Positions 1-6,946 of a stretch of DNA of 64,000 nucleotides are shown piece by piece (position 1 is the first letter of the stretch; each line of letters begins with the position of its first letter). The stretch lies in assembly GCA_002416505.1 (NCBI GenBank), contig DIAM01000007.1:1-64000 (forward strand). Reading direction: 5' to 3'. The notes below the pieces were generated by a model that saw only the letters and a list, made by a program, of their open reading frames with translations, had not been told where the DNA came from and did not search any database. Origin of the DNA: Gammaproteobacteria bacterium UBA5078 (GTDB taxonomy: Bacteria > Pseudomonadota > Gammaproteobacteria > Pseudomonadales > Pseudohongiellaceae). The translations under genes and the position numbers were made by a program.

Positions 1-57
1 AGTGTTCTAGGGCCTTACCAGTCCAACCTTTATGGCTTTTCGGATGTATATCCCCAT
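1..57 (-). other. possible gene start, interrupted or very short (DUF4236-like N-terminus)
   Basis: On the minus strand an ATG at 57 follows a good ribosome-binding site (AAGGGAG, 8 nt away). It opens a 16-residue frame (MGIYIRKAIKVGLVRP) that stops at 7-9. The first residues resemble the start of DUF4236 proteins, which begin with a G-(Y/F)-x-(F/I)-RK(S/A)-(I/V)-K-x-G pattern. This may be the 5' end of a decayed or frameshifted DUF4236 gene, cut by the window edge. The similarity rests on few residues. Confidence 0.22.
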
Positions 58-313
58 ATTCGAAACTCCCTTGTTCTTGCAATTAGTGCCTTTGGCTATG
101 AGTCGGTAGGCTCTCGTCTGCCAGCTACTTTTAAAAAGGTGTTTATTGAGTATCGCCGAATATTCGTTACTCGAACACATTGTTCTCACAAATTCTTAGA
201 CTATGCGTCACGTGGTGGAGTCGTCGAATTAGATTTTCGGCTCATAGATACGTTCTCGTTCAGCTAACCCCCCCCAGCATGACAACATGTCTTGCTCGCT
301 CTTTACCGGTTTA
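58..313. other. gene-free stretch in accessory region
   Basis: This holds the spacer between the 163-residue minus-strand gene and the possible DUF4236-like start. A G8 run next to GTTAG (minus strand, near 267-280) resembles the end of an attC site, but I find no matching partner arm and do not call a site. The open frame here reads like noise. Confidence 0.3.
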
Positions 314-805
314 TTAGGACGGTTCATATTCAATCTTCGCAGAGTAGACTGGAATAATAGTTTCTCCTTCCAGTTCAAACTGCAATAGTTTCCCTTTGTC
401 CCTCGGTTCGCTAAATGCAGTGGCCTCGGAAAACTTGGTGTTCCCACTTAGCACTAAAGTGAATTTTTTATTAGCACCATTTAGTAAGACCCTCATCATA
501 AAATCGCTCGGCCTAATGTAGAAGGATGCAGTGCGCTCAGTCTCGTTTACAAACGATTTGGACAATTTTACGTAGCCAATAAAGTTGGCATTCATCGCCG
601 CCAAAGAAACCATAAAGTGGTTCTCTTCATTGGGCTGATTCATTATCTCTCCCCACACCTCCTTATCTAAATCCAACCCATTAAAGCTTTTGGTCATTAC
701 GCCATTTACTGAGATACAAACATCATCATTGCGTTCGTTGGAGTTGTATTTGAATCCACAGGAGACTTCGACTTTTTCAATATTCAATTGCAGTTGCAGT
801 TGCAT
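314..805 (-). CDS. hypothetical cassette protein, 163 aa
   Basis: I do not recognise this protein. It is small, soluble-looking and rich in beta-strand-like alternation, with no signal peptide or membrane segment. The frame could extend upstream to 1000, but that extra part is Cys/Ser/Arg-rich, overlaps the nucleotidyltransferase gene and runs through an attC site. I therefore chose the ATG at 805, preceded by GGAG and only 17 bp after the attC end at 822, which is the usual layout of a gene cassette. Codon use is A/T-rich like its neighbours. The function is unknown. Confidence 0.6.
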   Translation of the reverse strand: MQLQLQLNIEKVEVSCGFKYNSNERNDDVCISVNGVMTKSFNGLDLDKEVWGEIMNQPNEENHFMVSLAAMNANFIGYVKLSKSFVNETERTASFYIRPSDFMMRVLLNGANKKFTLVLSGNTKFSEATAFSEPRDKGKLLQFELEGETIIPVYSAKIEYEPS

Positions 806-821
806 TCGACGGCTCCAATTA

Positions 822-927
822 GCACAAACGCTCAAGTTCAAGGGCGAATGTATGTTGGCGTGGCTTTTCCAAGAATCGCAAAAGGGATAACAGCATACTT
901 TGGTCGCCTTGGAACTGTTTGTTAGGC
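822..927 (-). other. attC-like recombination site (integron cassette end)
   Basis: Read on the minus strand, this starts with GCCTAACAAA just after the nucleotidyltransferase stop and ends with GAGCGTTTGTGC just before the next gene. The inner boxes AGTTCCAAGGCGA and TTCGCCCTTGAACT pair as an imperfect inverted repeat with one extra base, the bulge typical of attC. The 3' outer box (GTTTGTG) departs from the GTTRRRY consensus, so this site may be weak. Its length of about 106 bp fits chromosomal-integron attC sites. Confidence 0.6.
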
Positions 928-945
928 GATTGCGATCTGCCGATT

Positions 946-1605
946 TCAGGCAAGACTGATCGCCATCTGCCGAGCATAACTTCCCCAATCTTTGTAACAC
1001 CGGATGGATGCGGACTTAATAATAGGCGCACCATCCGTTACATCTAGCTTGCCTTTGAGCATCCACATCGTTTGCGCAATATTCATAATGATAGGGTAAG
1101 CCTCGCGATTTGGAATCAGCTTAGAATCCAAGAATCCGCGCTGCATTAATTCAGGCCCACGTCGAATGTTTTCCGTCCAGTATCCCTTTTCTCTTTCATT
1201 GCTAGGCTTAACTTCACCCATCTCGAACTGATATGACCAGCGATTAAAGTCGGCTTTCATTTGATCAAATAGGGCTTGAGAGACAACGAATAGATCCAAG
1301 TCCGAGTGACTTCCAAAGACTGCCCCAATCTTGTGTGGTGCCAATGACTGTCCTATCCGAGCACTGCCAGTTACGTGTATTTCTTTTGGGTCTACATCTA
1401 GACGCGTTCCAAGCCAGGCTCTTACCGACTCATAAAGGGCCGGTCTGTCCTTGAATGCAAAAGGAATACCTTCGGACAACCAGAGTCTTGCGATAGCCAT
1501 TCTTGATAGCTGGCCACCATTAGCTGCTGCATCAACTAAGTGCTTTGCGTCAGGATAACTGCTGATTAATGAAGACAAATGTGTAGAGACTTTAAAAGCT
1601 TCCAT
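946..1605 (-). CDS. nucleotidyltransferase-fold protein (cassette-borne), 219 aa
   Basis: This is a predicted polymerase-beta-type nucleotidyltransferase. It shows the family signature: a Gly-Ser at residues 80-81 followed by a SDLDLF motif whose aspartates 102 and 104 would bind the metal ions. The form GSARIGxSL...SDLDL, with a longer insert between the two motifs, is found in bacterial NTases of unknown role, many of them in defence or accessory loci. The substrate is not predictable. I use ATG 1605 (GAGTGA upstream) rather than the longer frame to 1716. It overlaps the end of the transglycosylase gene by 14 bp, so the two are probably translated together. An attC follows the stop. It could be a CD-NTase relative, a tRNA-modifying NTase or an antitoxin-type NTase. 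Confidence 0.7.
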   Translation of the reverse strand: MEAFKVSTHLSSLISSYPDAKHLVDAAANGGQLSRMAIARLWLSEGIPFAFKDRPALYESVRAWLGTRLDVDPKEIHVTGSARIGQSLAPHKIGAVFGSHSDLDLFVVSQALFDQMKADFNRWSYQFEMGEVKPSNEREKGYWTENIRRGPELMQRGFLDSKLIPNREAYPIIMNIAQTMWMLKGKLDVTDGAPIIKSASIRCYKDWGSYARQMAISLA

Positions 1606-2191
1606 TGCTTTCACTCTGTTTAAATTGGGTGGTCGGAATTGAACCAAAATCGGCGCGACCAAGTATGTAGGTCGTCCTTGTTTGTATTCTTGCAATCCGT
1701 CTTTCGTCCGGGACATGAGGTTCCGGATACTTTAGACGCGCAACAACATTTGCAGCTTCAACTTGCGAGATGACGGATGGATTGATACCTAGGCGCTGCG
1801 CAGCTTGGGCCAAGCCATTCATCCTCCATCCAAAGTAAGCGACGACCAAATACAGCCTAGGTAAATCGGTCGAATGAACAAGCCTTGTTAGCCCAACCGC
1901 AAGAACTATCTCCGCAAACTTGCGTCCTAGCGTCTTTTCATACCGCCCCGTGATTACCCTAACGAGCTGCATGGCAATCGTTGAGCCGCCTTCTCGTTTC
2001 CTACAGATAGCTGATCTCCATATGGCACGACATATAGATATAGGATCCACTCCTGGATGCATGCCATATCTATGGTCCTCCGCCGCAATTAGCACTGCTA
2101 CTAGCGAATCAGAAATAGAAAGCTTTACCGATTCTCTATGGATAATCGGTATTTGGCTCTTAATTTTCTTCCAGTCTGCTCGTAAGTGCAT
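1592..2191 (-). CDS. GT51-type peptidoglycan transglycosylase domain protein without membrane anchor, 199 aa
   Basis: The protein carries the core motifs of glycosyltransferase family 51: AAEDHRYGMHPGVD with the first catalytic Glu at residue 38, GGSTIAMQ at 68-75 and GRKFAE with the second Glu at 94. A NGLAQAAQRLGI segment follows. GT51 enzymes polymerise lipid II glycan strands outside the cytoplasmic membrane. Here, however, there is no N-terminal transmembrane helix or signal peptide, which is unusual. I chose ATG 2191 (AGGCAGGT just upstream) because the longer frame starts inside the attC. The gene is the first of a two-gene cassette with the nucleotidyltransferase. Likely roles are defence, toxicity or wall modification, all inferred. 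Confidence 0.72.
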   Translation of the reverse strand: MHLRADWKKIKSQIPIIHRESVKLSISDSLVAVLIAAEDHRYGMHPGVDPISICRAIWRSAICRKREGGSTIAMQLVRVITGRYEKTLGRKFAEIVLAVGLTRLVHSTDLPRLYLVVAYFGWRMNGLAQAAQRLGINPSVISQVEAANVVARLKYPEPHVPDERRIARIQTRTTYILGRADFGSIPTTQFKQSESNGSF

Positions 2192-2205
2192 ACCTGCCTC
2201 GTACT

Positions 2206-2287
2206 GCCTAACGCCCTTGTTAATGGGCAAACTGCGCAGCAGTTTGTCCTTGAGCCCCGCAGGGGCGATTGAACTGATTGTTATAGA
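2206..2287 (-). other. attC recombination site
   Basis: This is the clearest attC in the window. On the minus strand it opens with TATAACAATCAGTTCAATCG and closes with ACAAGGGCGTTAGGC. The last box, GTTAGGC, matches GTTRRRY exactly. The inner boxes GTTCAATC and ATTAAC pair with a single extra base in one arm. Between them lie two perfect short hairpins (CGCCCCTGCGGGGC and ACAAACTGCTGCGCAGTTTG). It sits between the stop of the 174-residue gene and the start of the transglycosylase gene, as expected for a cassette junction. Confidence 0.82.
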
Positions 2288-2297
2288 GCATCACCAC

Positions 2298-2822
2298 TTA
2301 ACGTTCACTATCCAGCTTTGCCTTGAGTATTCCTGTAGCCTTGTCAATTTCCTCCACAAAAACCAGATGCATTTTCTTCACGTGATCTACATGCCTTCGA
2401 TCTATTTGGATATATCCGTCTTCCGGCTTCGCGGCTAGCGGGACAGGTGAGAGTAGAGTTAAGCGAGTAGGCATTTCAGATACTAATTGATATGCCTTCA
2501 TAACAGGACCAATTTCATCAATAGAGAGTTTTCCCAATTGTGGGAGCATAGCCTGGTAAAAATTGTCAGTTACCCGAACGGGGATCAACCAATCTTTATC
2601 GCGCCCATCAGATCTGGCTCGGTCTTTATAGGTGTCGTTCAACGAATTAAGCTCTGTTAGAAGTCCCTGGCGGATTGAGTTTCTCTCGTTAATAAGATCA
2701 GCTTGCCTAAGACCCCGTGCAATCTTTGCGTTTGTTAGTAGTGTTGCGATAACACCGGCAAAACCAATTAAGCCAACCACTATGGTCTGATATTTATAGA
2801 TGGATGTTAGAATTTCACTCAT
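2298..2822 (-). CDS. hypothetical single-pass membrane protein, 174 aa
   Basis: The function is not recognised. Residues 12-30 form one hydrophobic helix (TIVVGLIGFAGVIATLL) followed by a positively charged, helical cytoplasmic part. This layout is common among small integron-cassette and defence-neighbour proteins. The stop lies about 10 bp before an attC, so this gene and that attC form one cassette. No attC could be found upstream of its start. The ATG at 2822 is preceded only by a weak AGG. Confidence 0.6.
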   Translation of the reverse strand: MSEILTSIYKYQTIVVGLIGFAGVIATLLTNAKIARGLRQADLINERNSIRQGLLTELNSLNDTYKDRARSDGRDKDWLIPVRVTDNFYQAMLPQLGKLSIDEIGPVMKAYQLVSEMPTRLTLLSPVPLAAKPEDGYIQIDRRHVDHVKKMHLVFVEEIDKATGILKAKLDSER

Positions 2823-3093
2823 TAGTCGCCTATGTTCTATAACATTTGTATAGTGCGCATGCTCGATTTTTCAGATATGAGTGCGTGCTCATATATCCCG
2901 CTACTTTAAGGGAATCTAATGATATTTAGGGGCAAAATACAACAACTTATTCCACAGCGCTCCGAGTGGCCTATAACCTACGCATGCAGCTCAAGTGGGA
3001 ACATTTGACTGTTCGGTTTCTAGAATCGAACGGATTCGCCTTGGCTGCGGTGGAGGCGGACTAAAACGGGCGCTAAAACTCTCAACCCCCACC

Positions 3094-3161
3094 CGACGAC
3101 TCGACGCACCCGGCGCTGGCCCCAACATCCTCAACCCACATAGCCCTGCGTCGAGTCGTCG
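3094..3161. repeat. inverted repeat, 15 bp perfect arms, 38 nt loop
   Basis: CGACGACTCGACGCA at 3094-3108 is the exact reverse complement of 3147-3161. There is no T-run behind it, so it is not a standard terminator. A second hairpin with 8 bp arms (GCCGGACT/AGTCCGGC) lies at about 3215-3242. Confidence 0.7.
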
Positions 3162-3208
3162 AGTGCCCCTGAAAGTTCTCCCGGGTGAAAAATGCCACTC
3201 CCGCCACC

Positions 3209-3222
3209 CCGAGAGCCGGACT
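3209..3222 (-). repeat. second short copy of tRNA 3'-end-like sequence
   Basis: CCGAGAGCCGGACT at 3209-3222 repeats exactly at 3372-3385, where it is part of the tRNA-Leu fragment's acceptor and T arm. It may be a second, shorter remnant of the same attachment site. Confidence 0.4.
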
Positions 3223-3366
3223 ATAGAGAATCCCAGTCCGGCACTTTTGGCCATAACCGAACCCAAACGCCGGACACGCGAAATCGGGGCGAGGCCGAGG
3301 TCGTCAGCAAGTGGAAGAATCGATTGGAGTTTTCTAAATCTCTCGTGGAAAGCTGACCGAAAAATT

Positions 3367-3421
3367 TGGTACCGAGAGCCGGACTTGAACCGGCACTCTA
3401 TCACTAGAACCGGATTTTGAA
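3367..3421 (-). pseudogene. 3' half of tRNA-Leu(CAA): attachment-site remnant
   Basis: On the minus strand the sequence runs from the anticodon loop TTCAAAA (anticodon CAA) through the 3' side of the anticodon stem, a tRNA-Leu long variable arm (TTCTA/TAGAG) and the T arm (GCCGGTTCAAGTCCGGC) to the acceptor end and CCA. The 5' half is missing; unrelated sequence starts at the anticodon loop. This is the usual footprint of integrase-mediated insertion into a tRNA gene, where the displaced 3' half is left at the far end. By that logic the inserted DNA lay on the higher-coordinate side. No intact tRNA-Leu(CAA) was seen in the window. Confidence 0.8.
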
Positions 3422-3882
3422 TCAAGGCAACTAATTGAAATATATACAAATAAGCTGAGTAATTGTAAGAAATTCCCTCTTTCTGGGACGGTCAAAATCG
3501 ACCGAAACCGACCATATTCCGAACTTGCTGAGTGCCTGTGCCGCAACCGAAACGCCTAAGCTCAAGAATTCCTTTCAGTTTTCCCCACCGAACGCCGAAA
3601 TTTGACCGAAATCGGCACTGGCATGTGCCTAGTTTGCGAAATGGCCATCAGTGTCACTAGCTGAAAAACCCTTCGCTATTGGATATTATCTCTGTCGTCT
3701 CGATCCAAGTGCCTCTGAGCTGTGCCTTATGCCCTAGCGTTCATTGCCCAGTACCAAGAAGCATCTCGATAATAAACGCTGCCGTAAGGACTCAACCAAT
3801 GAATATCGTGGGTGGACGGGCAAGCTTAGGTGGGTCAGAATATGGGACAAGTTAATGAACAAGGAAAAGGATTGTTGATTTC

Positions 3883-4440
3883 ATGACTGACACTCATAAA
3901 TGGTACTACAAGGTCGATAATAAGCAGCGCGGCCCGGTTTCAATATCAACACTTAGCGATTTACTAGCCGTTAGTGAAATCGCATCGAACACACATGTAC
4001 GAAAATCCGAACTCGATAATTGGCTGCCTATGTCATCAGTTCCAGAGCTCGCAAGTGAGTTCAATATCCAATTAACGCCTCCTCCGCTTCCTAATGAGAT
4101 TTCAGCACAGTCCAGAGAAAATACTACTCAATTCGCAAACGAAAACACTGAGAAATCTAATTCGAGCAAACCAAAAACTCTTCATTTACTTACTGCGTGT
4201 TTTGCGTTTGGGGCTTGGGCAGCATTATTAGACGGTGAATTCTATAGTGTTGTAAATGGGATCGGGTATGCAATTGGCGCAGGACTTTCGTTTCTTGCAT
4301 TTGTATACATATTTGCGGGAATACCCATGCTAATTTATTGGGTTGTTAAGAGAAAAAGAGCGCCTTTCGAGGGAAAACTTGTCTGGGGAACAAGCATAGT
4401 ATTGGCTGTATTGCTCACTGCTGCGTTTGCTACAAATTAA
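3883..4440 (+). CDS. GYF_2 (DUF4339) domain membrane protein, 185 aa
   Basis: Residues 6-58 form a GYF_2/DUF4339 domain (WYY...RGPVS...L...NWLPM), a small fold usually found at the cytoplasmic N-terminus of bacterial membrane proteins and thought to bind partners. A Ser/Asn/Glu-rich linker follows, then two or three hydrophobic segments (about residues 103-150 and 165-183). The enzymatic role, if any, is unknown. It is 36 bp ahead of a larger protein with the same N-terminal domain and probably shares its transcript. Both face the surrounding cassettes in the opposite direction and are A/T-rich, which suggests transfer. Confidence 0.75.
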   Translation: MTDTHKWYYKVDNKQRGPVSISTLSDLLAVSEIASNTHVRKSELDNWLPMSSVPELASEFNIQLTPPPLPNEISAQSRENTTQFANENTEKSNSSKPKTLHLLTACFAFGAWAALLDGEFYSVVNGIGYAIGAGLSFLAFVYIFAGIPMLIYWVVKRKRAPFEGKLVWGTSIVLAVLLTAAFATN

Positions 4441-4476
4441 GTCGATTTCAATTTTAACCTTTATTCTGGGGTATGT

Positions 4477-6027
4477 ATGGCAGAACGAGAATGGTACTAC
4501 TCTAAAGGTGAGGAACAGATTGGCCCTGTAGCCACAAATACCATTCTCGAGTTAATTCATGCAGGTGTGATTGGCAGAGAAACGCTAGTTTGGCACCCTA
4601 ATATGCCAAATTGGTGTGGTTTAGAGTCTATTCAAGAGTTAGCGGCTCACTTGCCTCGAGATTCTATCCGAGAGGCGTCCGCCAAAATTGAAAAGCAGCC
4701 AAAAACTGAGATTAGAGGTTCAAACTACATTGTTCGTCACTGGCGAGGAGAGCTTGGTTTAGCAGTTTCTTGGTGGGTCAACGGGTTCGTATTGAATGTT
4801 TTTCTAACTTTTCTCGACTTGGCCCTTGCTGAGAGTGCTGAAGATTGGAGTCCATCGCTAGTAATTACATACTTAGCAAGCATTATAACAATATATATAT
4901 GGCAGATAGTTGGAATTTGGAGATCTGCCTCTAACTACATTGATTTAGCTAATAACTCTATTCCAAGAAGTTCTGGGGCGTGGGGGAGAATAGCGCAACT
5001 TTTTACTTTCTTCGGCGCGATTAGCACTATCTCTGTTATTGCTCCTATGATTGAAGATTTATTAACCCTAGATCAACTATCAAGGGCTGCAGAAAACGAA
5101 AGATATTACATTCAGCGAATAGGAAGCACTGATCTACTTTTAAACGGGATTATAAGCGAATCGTCCGTGTCTGAATTAATAGAAATCTTCGAATCTGACT
5201 CTGAGCTAGTCGTTTTATTGTTGAATAGTCCAGGCGGAGTGTTGTATAGCGCTTTCAGAATGGCAGATTACATTGAGCAGAACGATCTGACTGTTGCTAC
5301 AACTAATGAGTGTGTTTCTGCTTGTATGCTCTTGCTTGCCAGTGCGAAAACAGCTGCAGCATCTACGGAAGCGAGTCTCGTATTTCATCACCCAGAGAAC
5401 AGAGCTGAGTTTAAATCCCCTGTTATGCTTGAAGGTGGTGTCGCAGAAACCGAAGAATTTTATAATCGGCTTGAAAGATACGGCGTTCCAAGTGTCAATT
5501 TTTCTGATTATAGAAAAAACGGATTTACTTCACTAACGTTGGGCGCTGCGTATAACGCAAATTTTATTAATTTGATTTGGGACGAATCTAGCAATGAATT
5601 TTACCCTCCAAGTGCACTTTGCGAACAGATAAATTGCTTCACATATCCTGTGGAAATTCCCGCCTCCTTCACACCGAGTTCAATTAACTCTTTTAGCTTA
5701 TCAGAAGGTCAATGCTTTGATTTTCCAGATCCCAATGCTGTAGCAGTGGTGAATTTGATTGACTGTAACGAACTTCACAGCTACGAAGCTATAGGTAAGT
5801 ACGAGTTGGAATCAACGTCTTTGCCTGCCGAAGATGACATGATCATGGGGTGTATGGACTATTTTGAGCCTTATGTAGGAATGAACTACCTTGATTCTCG
5901 ATTGGATATCGTTGCAATCTTTCCAATACAGCAATCCTTTTCTCAAGGAGAGCGAACAGTAGTGTGTATGGTTAACGAGGTTGATGGCAGCAAGATGTTG
6001 GGTTCTGCTAGGAATAGTGGAATCTGA
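4477..6027 (+). CDS. GYF_2 domain + membrane segments + ClpP/SppA-like protease domain + septum-formation-like domain, 516 aa
   Basis: This is a four-part protein. Residues 4-56 are GYF_2 (WYYSKGEEQIGPV...MPNWCGL). About 92-190 holds three hydrophobic helices. About 205-385 resembles the ClpP/SppA-like crotonase-fold proteins of the COG3904 type: the LNSPGG motif, then NECVSACMLLLAS with the candidate catalytic Ser281 and a HHPE motif. The last about 120 residues resemble the actinobacterial septum-formation domain (GQCFD...DCNELHSYEAIG), with paired cysteines suggesting an extracytoplasmic location. I infer a membrane-anchored periplasmic serine protease. The partner is probably the upstream GYF_2 protein. 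Confidence 0.7.
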   Translation: MAEREWYYSKGEEQIGPVATNTILELIHAGVIGRETLVWHPNMPNWCGLESIQELAAHLPRDSIREASAKIEKQPKTEIRGSNYIVRHWRGELGLAVSWWVNGFVLNVFLTFLDLALAESAEDWSPSLVITYLASIITIYIWQIVGIWRSASNYIDLANNSIPRSSGAWGRIAQLFTFFGAISTISVIAPMIEDLLTLDQLSRAAENERYYIQRIGSTDLLLNGIISESSVSELIEIFESDSELVVLLLNSPGGVLYSAFRMADYIEQNDLTVATTNECVSACMLLLASAKTAAASTEASLVFHHPENRAEFKSPVMLEGGVAETEEFYNRLERYGVPSVNFSDYRKNGFTSLTLGAAYNANFINLIWDESSNEFYPPSALCEQINCFTYPVEIPASFTPSSINSFSLSEGQCFDFPDPNAVAVVNLIDCNELHSYEAIGKYELESTSLPAEDDMIMGCMDYFEPYVGMNYLDSRLDIVAIFPIQQSFSQGERTVVCMVNEVDGSKMLGSARNSGI

Positions 6028-6315
6028 ATCTAGTAAAGAGAAGCCAGGTTGGAAACGCTTTAGTGCTTTTCTACTTTGTGCTCTTTCTCGGCGATAATGT
6101 CTCCTGAAAGATAGGTGTTCCGCCATCGGTGGATTAAGGGTAGTCCTGAGCCAATTAAAACCGGTATCGGCTTGATTTTGGATATACCGACCTGCCGCAC
6201 TCCATGCTTGCTTGAATTCTTCCGTTGGTTCTGCTTGTTCTACCCGATACGTGAGACTTCCCTTAGGCCTATAAAAAGTAATTGCTTTATGCACTACGTG
6301 ATGTCTGGATAAAAC
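6028..6315. other. gene remnant region between GYF_2 operon and intron fragment
   Basis: No intact gene is present. On the minus strand the stretch of about 6115-6310 encodes protein-like sequence (for example VEQAEPTEEFKQAW, GFNWLRTTLNPPMAEHLSFR) but then breaks off into the end of the GYF_2 gene. It could be the first 60-70 residues of a cassette protein that lost its 3' part. The plus-strand frame here looks random. Confidence 0.35.
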
Positions 6316-6401
6316 TTCACTATTCTTAGTGAAACGCCCTGTGCGGATCCGCATGCAGGGTGTTGTGGGGGCTGAGGGTTAGAGACCCTCGGCTACCCGA
6401 T
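6316..6401 (+). mobile_element. 3' end of a group II intron (domains V-VI), probably of the attC-targeting class
   Basis: After a small hairpin (6316-6333) comes a domain-V-like structure at 6333-6364: a 9 bp lower helix, CGC at the triad position, a two-base bulge (TG) on the 3' side and a short upper helix TGCG/CGCA. Domain VI at 6365-6401 is a GCTGAGGGT/ACCCTCGGC stem with a bulged A at 6395, seven nucleotides from the 3' end CCCGAT. No maturase gene lies upstream, so the intron is 5'-truncated. The next bases, TAGATTC, are what remains of an attC if read with a lost TTGT. Its orientation opposite to the cassettes fits class C-attC introns. These assignments are by eye. Confidence 0.55.
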
Positions 6402-6412
6402 TAGATTCTTCG

Positions 6413-6919
6413 TCATCGGAAAAGCATACCTATAAAATAACCAAGTCCATATACAGCACTTACTATAATCAGATCTTGTACATAGAAAAACGGATAAATT
6501 TTTGCGACACCGAGAATCCCGTTTCTGCGCTTTGAATCTCTAGTGAGGTTAAACCTGACGGAGTTGAATGACTTCAGTACGCACACAATAGCTGCTAGTG
6601 GCAGAACTGCATAAAACGAGAATACTGTGAACCCGATGTAAGCAGCCAATCCGTAAAAAATATATCGGCTGAACGAAATCAGCTCTATAGCTAGCAAGAA
6701 CGGCTTTATAGGAGCGAGCTCTAGCTTGTCTGCGCCAGTCATTTTGTCCACCTCTGTTTGCGGCGCAAACAAACCTATTTTTAAAGCCGGCCACGTCACA
6801 AGCACCAATATCGGGCTTGAAACAAGCCAATGCCAGACGCTATTGAAGTACCAAATGAAAAACACAACCAATCCAAATGAAAATATTGCCACTGTTATAG
6901 GTACAAATCTTGAACTCAT
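6413..6919 (-). CDS. hypothetical multi-pass membrane protein, 168 aa
   Basis: I do not recognise a family. There are about four hydrophobic helices: residues 4-24, 29-42, a segment near 75-115 and a last one near 143-165. ATG 6919 has AAGGGC upstream and is preferred. The ATG at 6946, which touches the stop of the upstream gene (TGAATG), would add nine residues and is also possible. It is the third gene of a coupled set with the amidohydrolase-like and zinc-ribbon genes. The interrupted attC and intron end lie 12 bp beyond its stop. Confidence 0.6.
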   Translation of the reverse strand: MSSRFVPITVAIFSFGLVVFFIWYFNSVWHWLVSSPILVLVTWPALKIGLFAPQTEVDKMTGADKLELAPIKPFLLAIELISFSRYIFYGLAAYIGFTVFSFYAVLPLAAIVCVLKSFNSVRFNLTRDSKRRNGILGVAKIYPFFYVQDLIIVSAVYGLGYFIGMLFR

Positions 6920-6946
6920 ATTGCCCTTGATGCCTGCCGATGACAT

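Larger units (their letters stand above)
2823..3882. other. 1 kb gene-poor stretch with hairpins and a tRNA fragment
   Basis: I see no credible gene here. The open frames across 2991-3546 on both strands are Arg/Pro/Ser-rich shadows. The stretch contains a 15 bp perfect inverted repeat, a second smaller hairpin and a 3' tRNA-Leu fragment, all listed separately. It separates the minus-strand cassettes from the plus-strand GYF_2 genes. No integron integrase gene or attI is visible. Confidence 0.5.

Noticed and set aside
267..300. Fourth complete attC near the left end
   Set aside because: GTTAG is present next to a G run on the minus strand, but no pairing inner boxes or second outer box could be found.
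806..1000. N-terminal extension of the 163-residue cassette protein
   Set aside because: The extra 65 residues run through the attC site and overlap the nucleotidyltransferase gene, and their composition is not protein-like.
3367..3421. Functional tRNA-Leu gene
   Set aside because: Only the part from the anticodon loop to CCA exists; the acceptor 5' strand and D arm are absent.
2991..3449. Long open frames on both strands (141 and 152 codons)
   Set aside because: They mirror each other, are Arg/Pro/Ser-rich, start without ribosome-binding sites and cross a tRNA fragment and hairpins. They look like shadows in non-coding DNA.
6115..6312. Plus-strand 65-codon frame before the intron end, as an intron maturase
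   Set aside because: It has no reverse transcriptase or maturase motifs and reads like noise.
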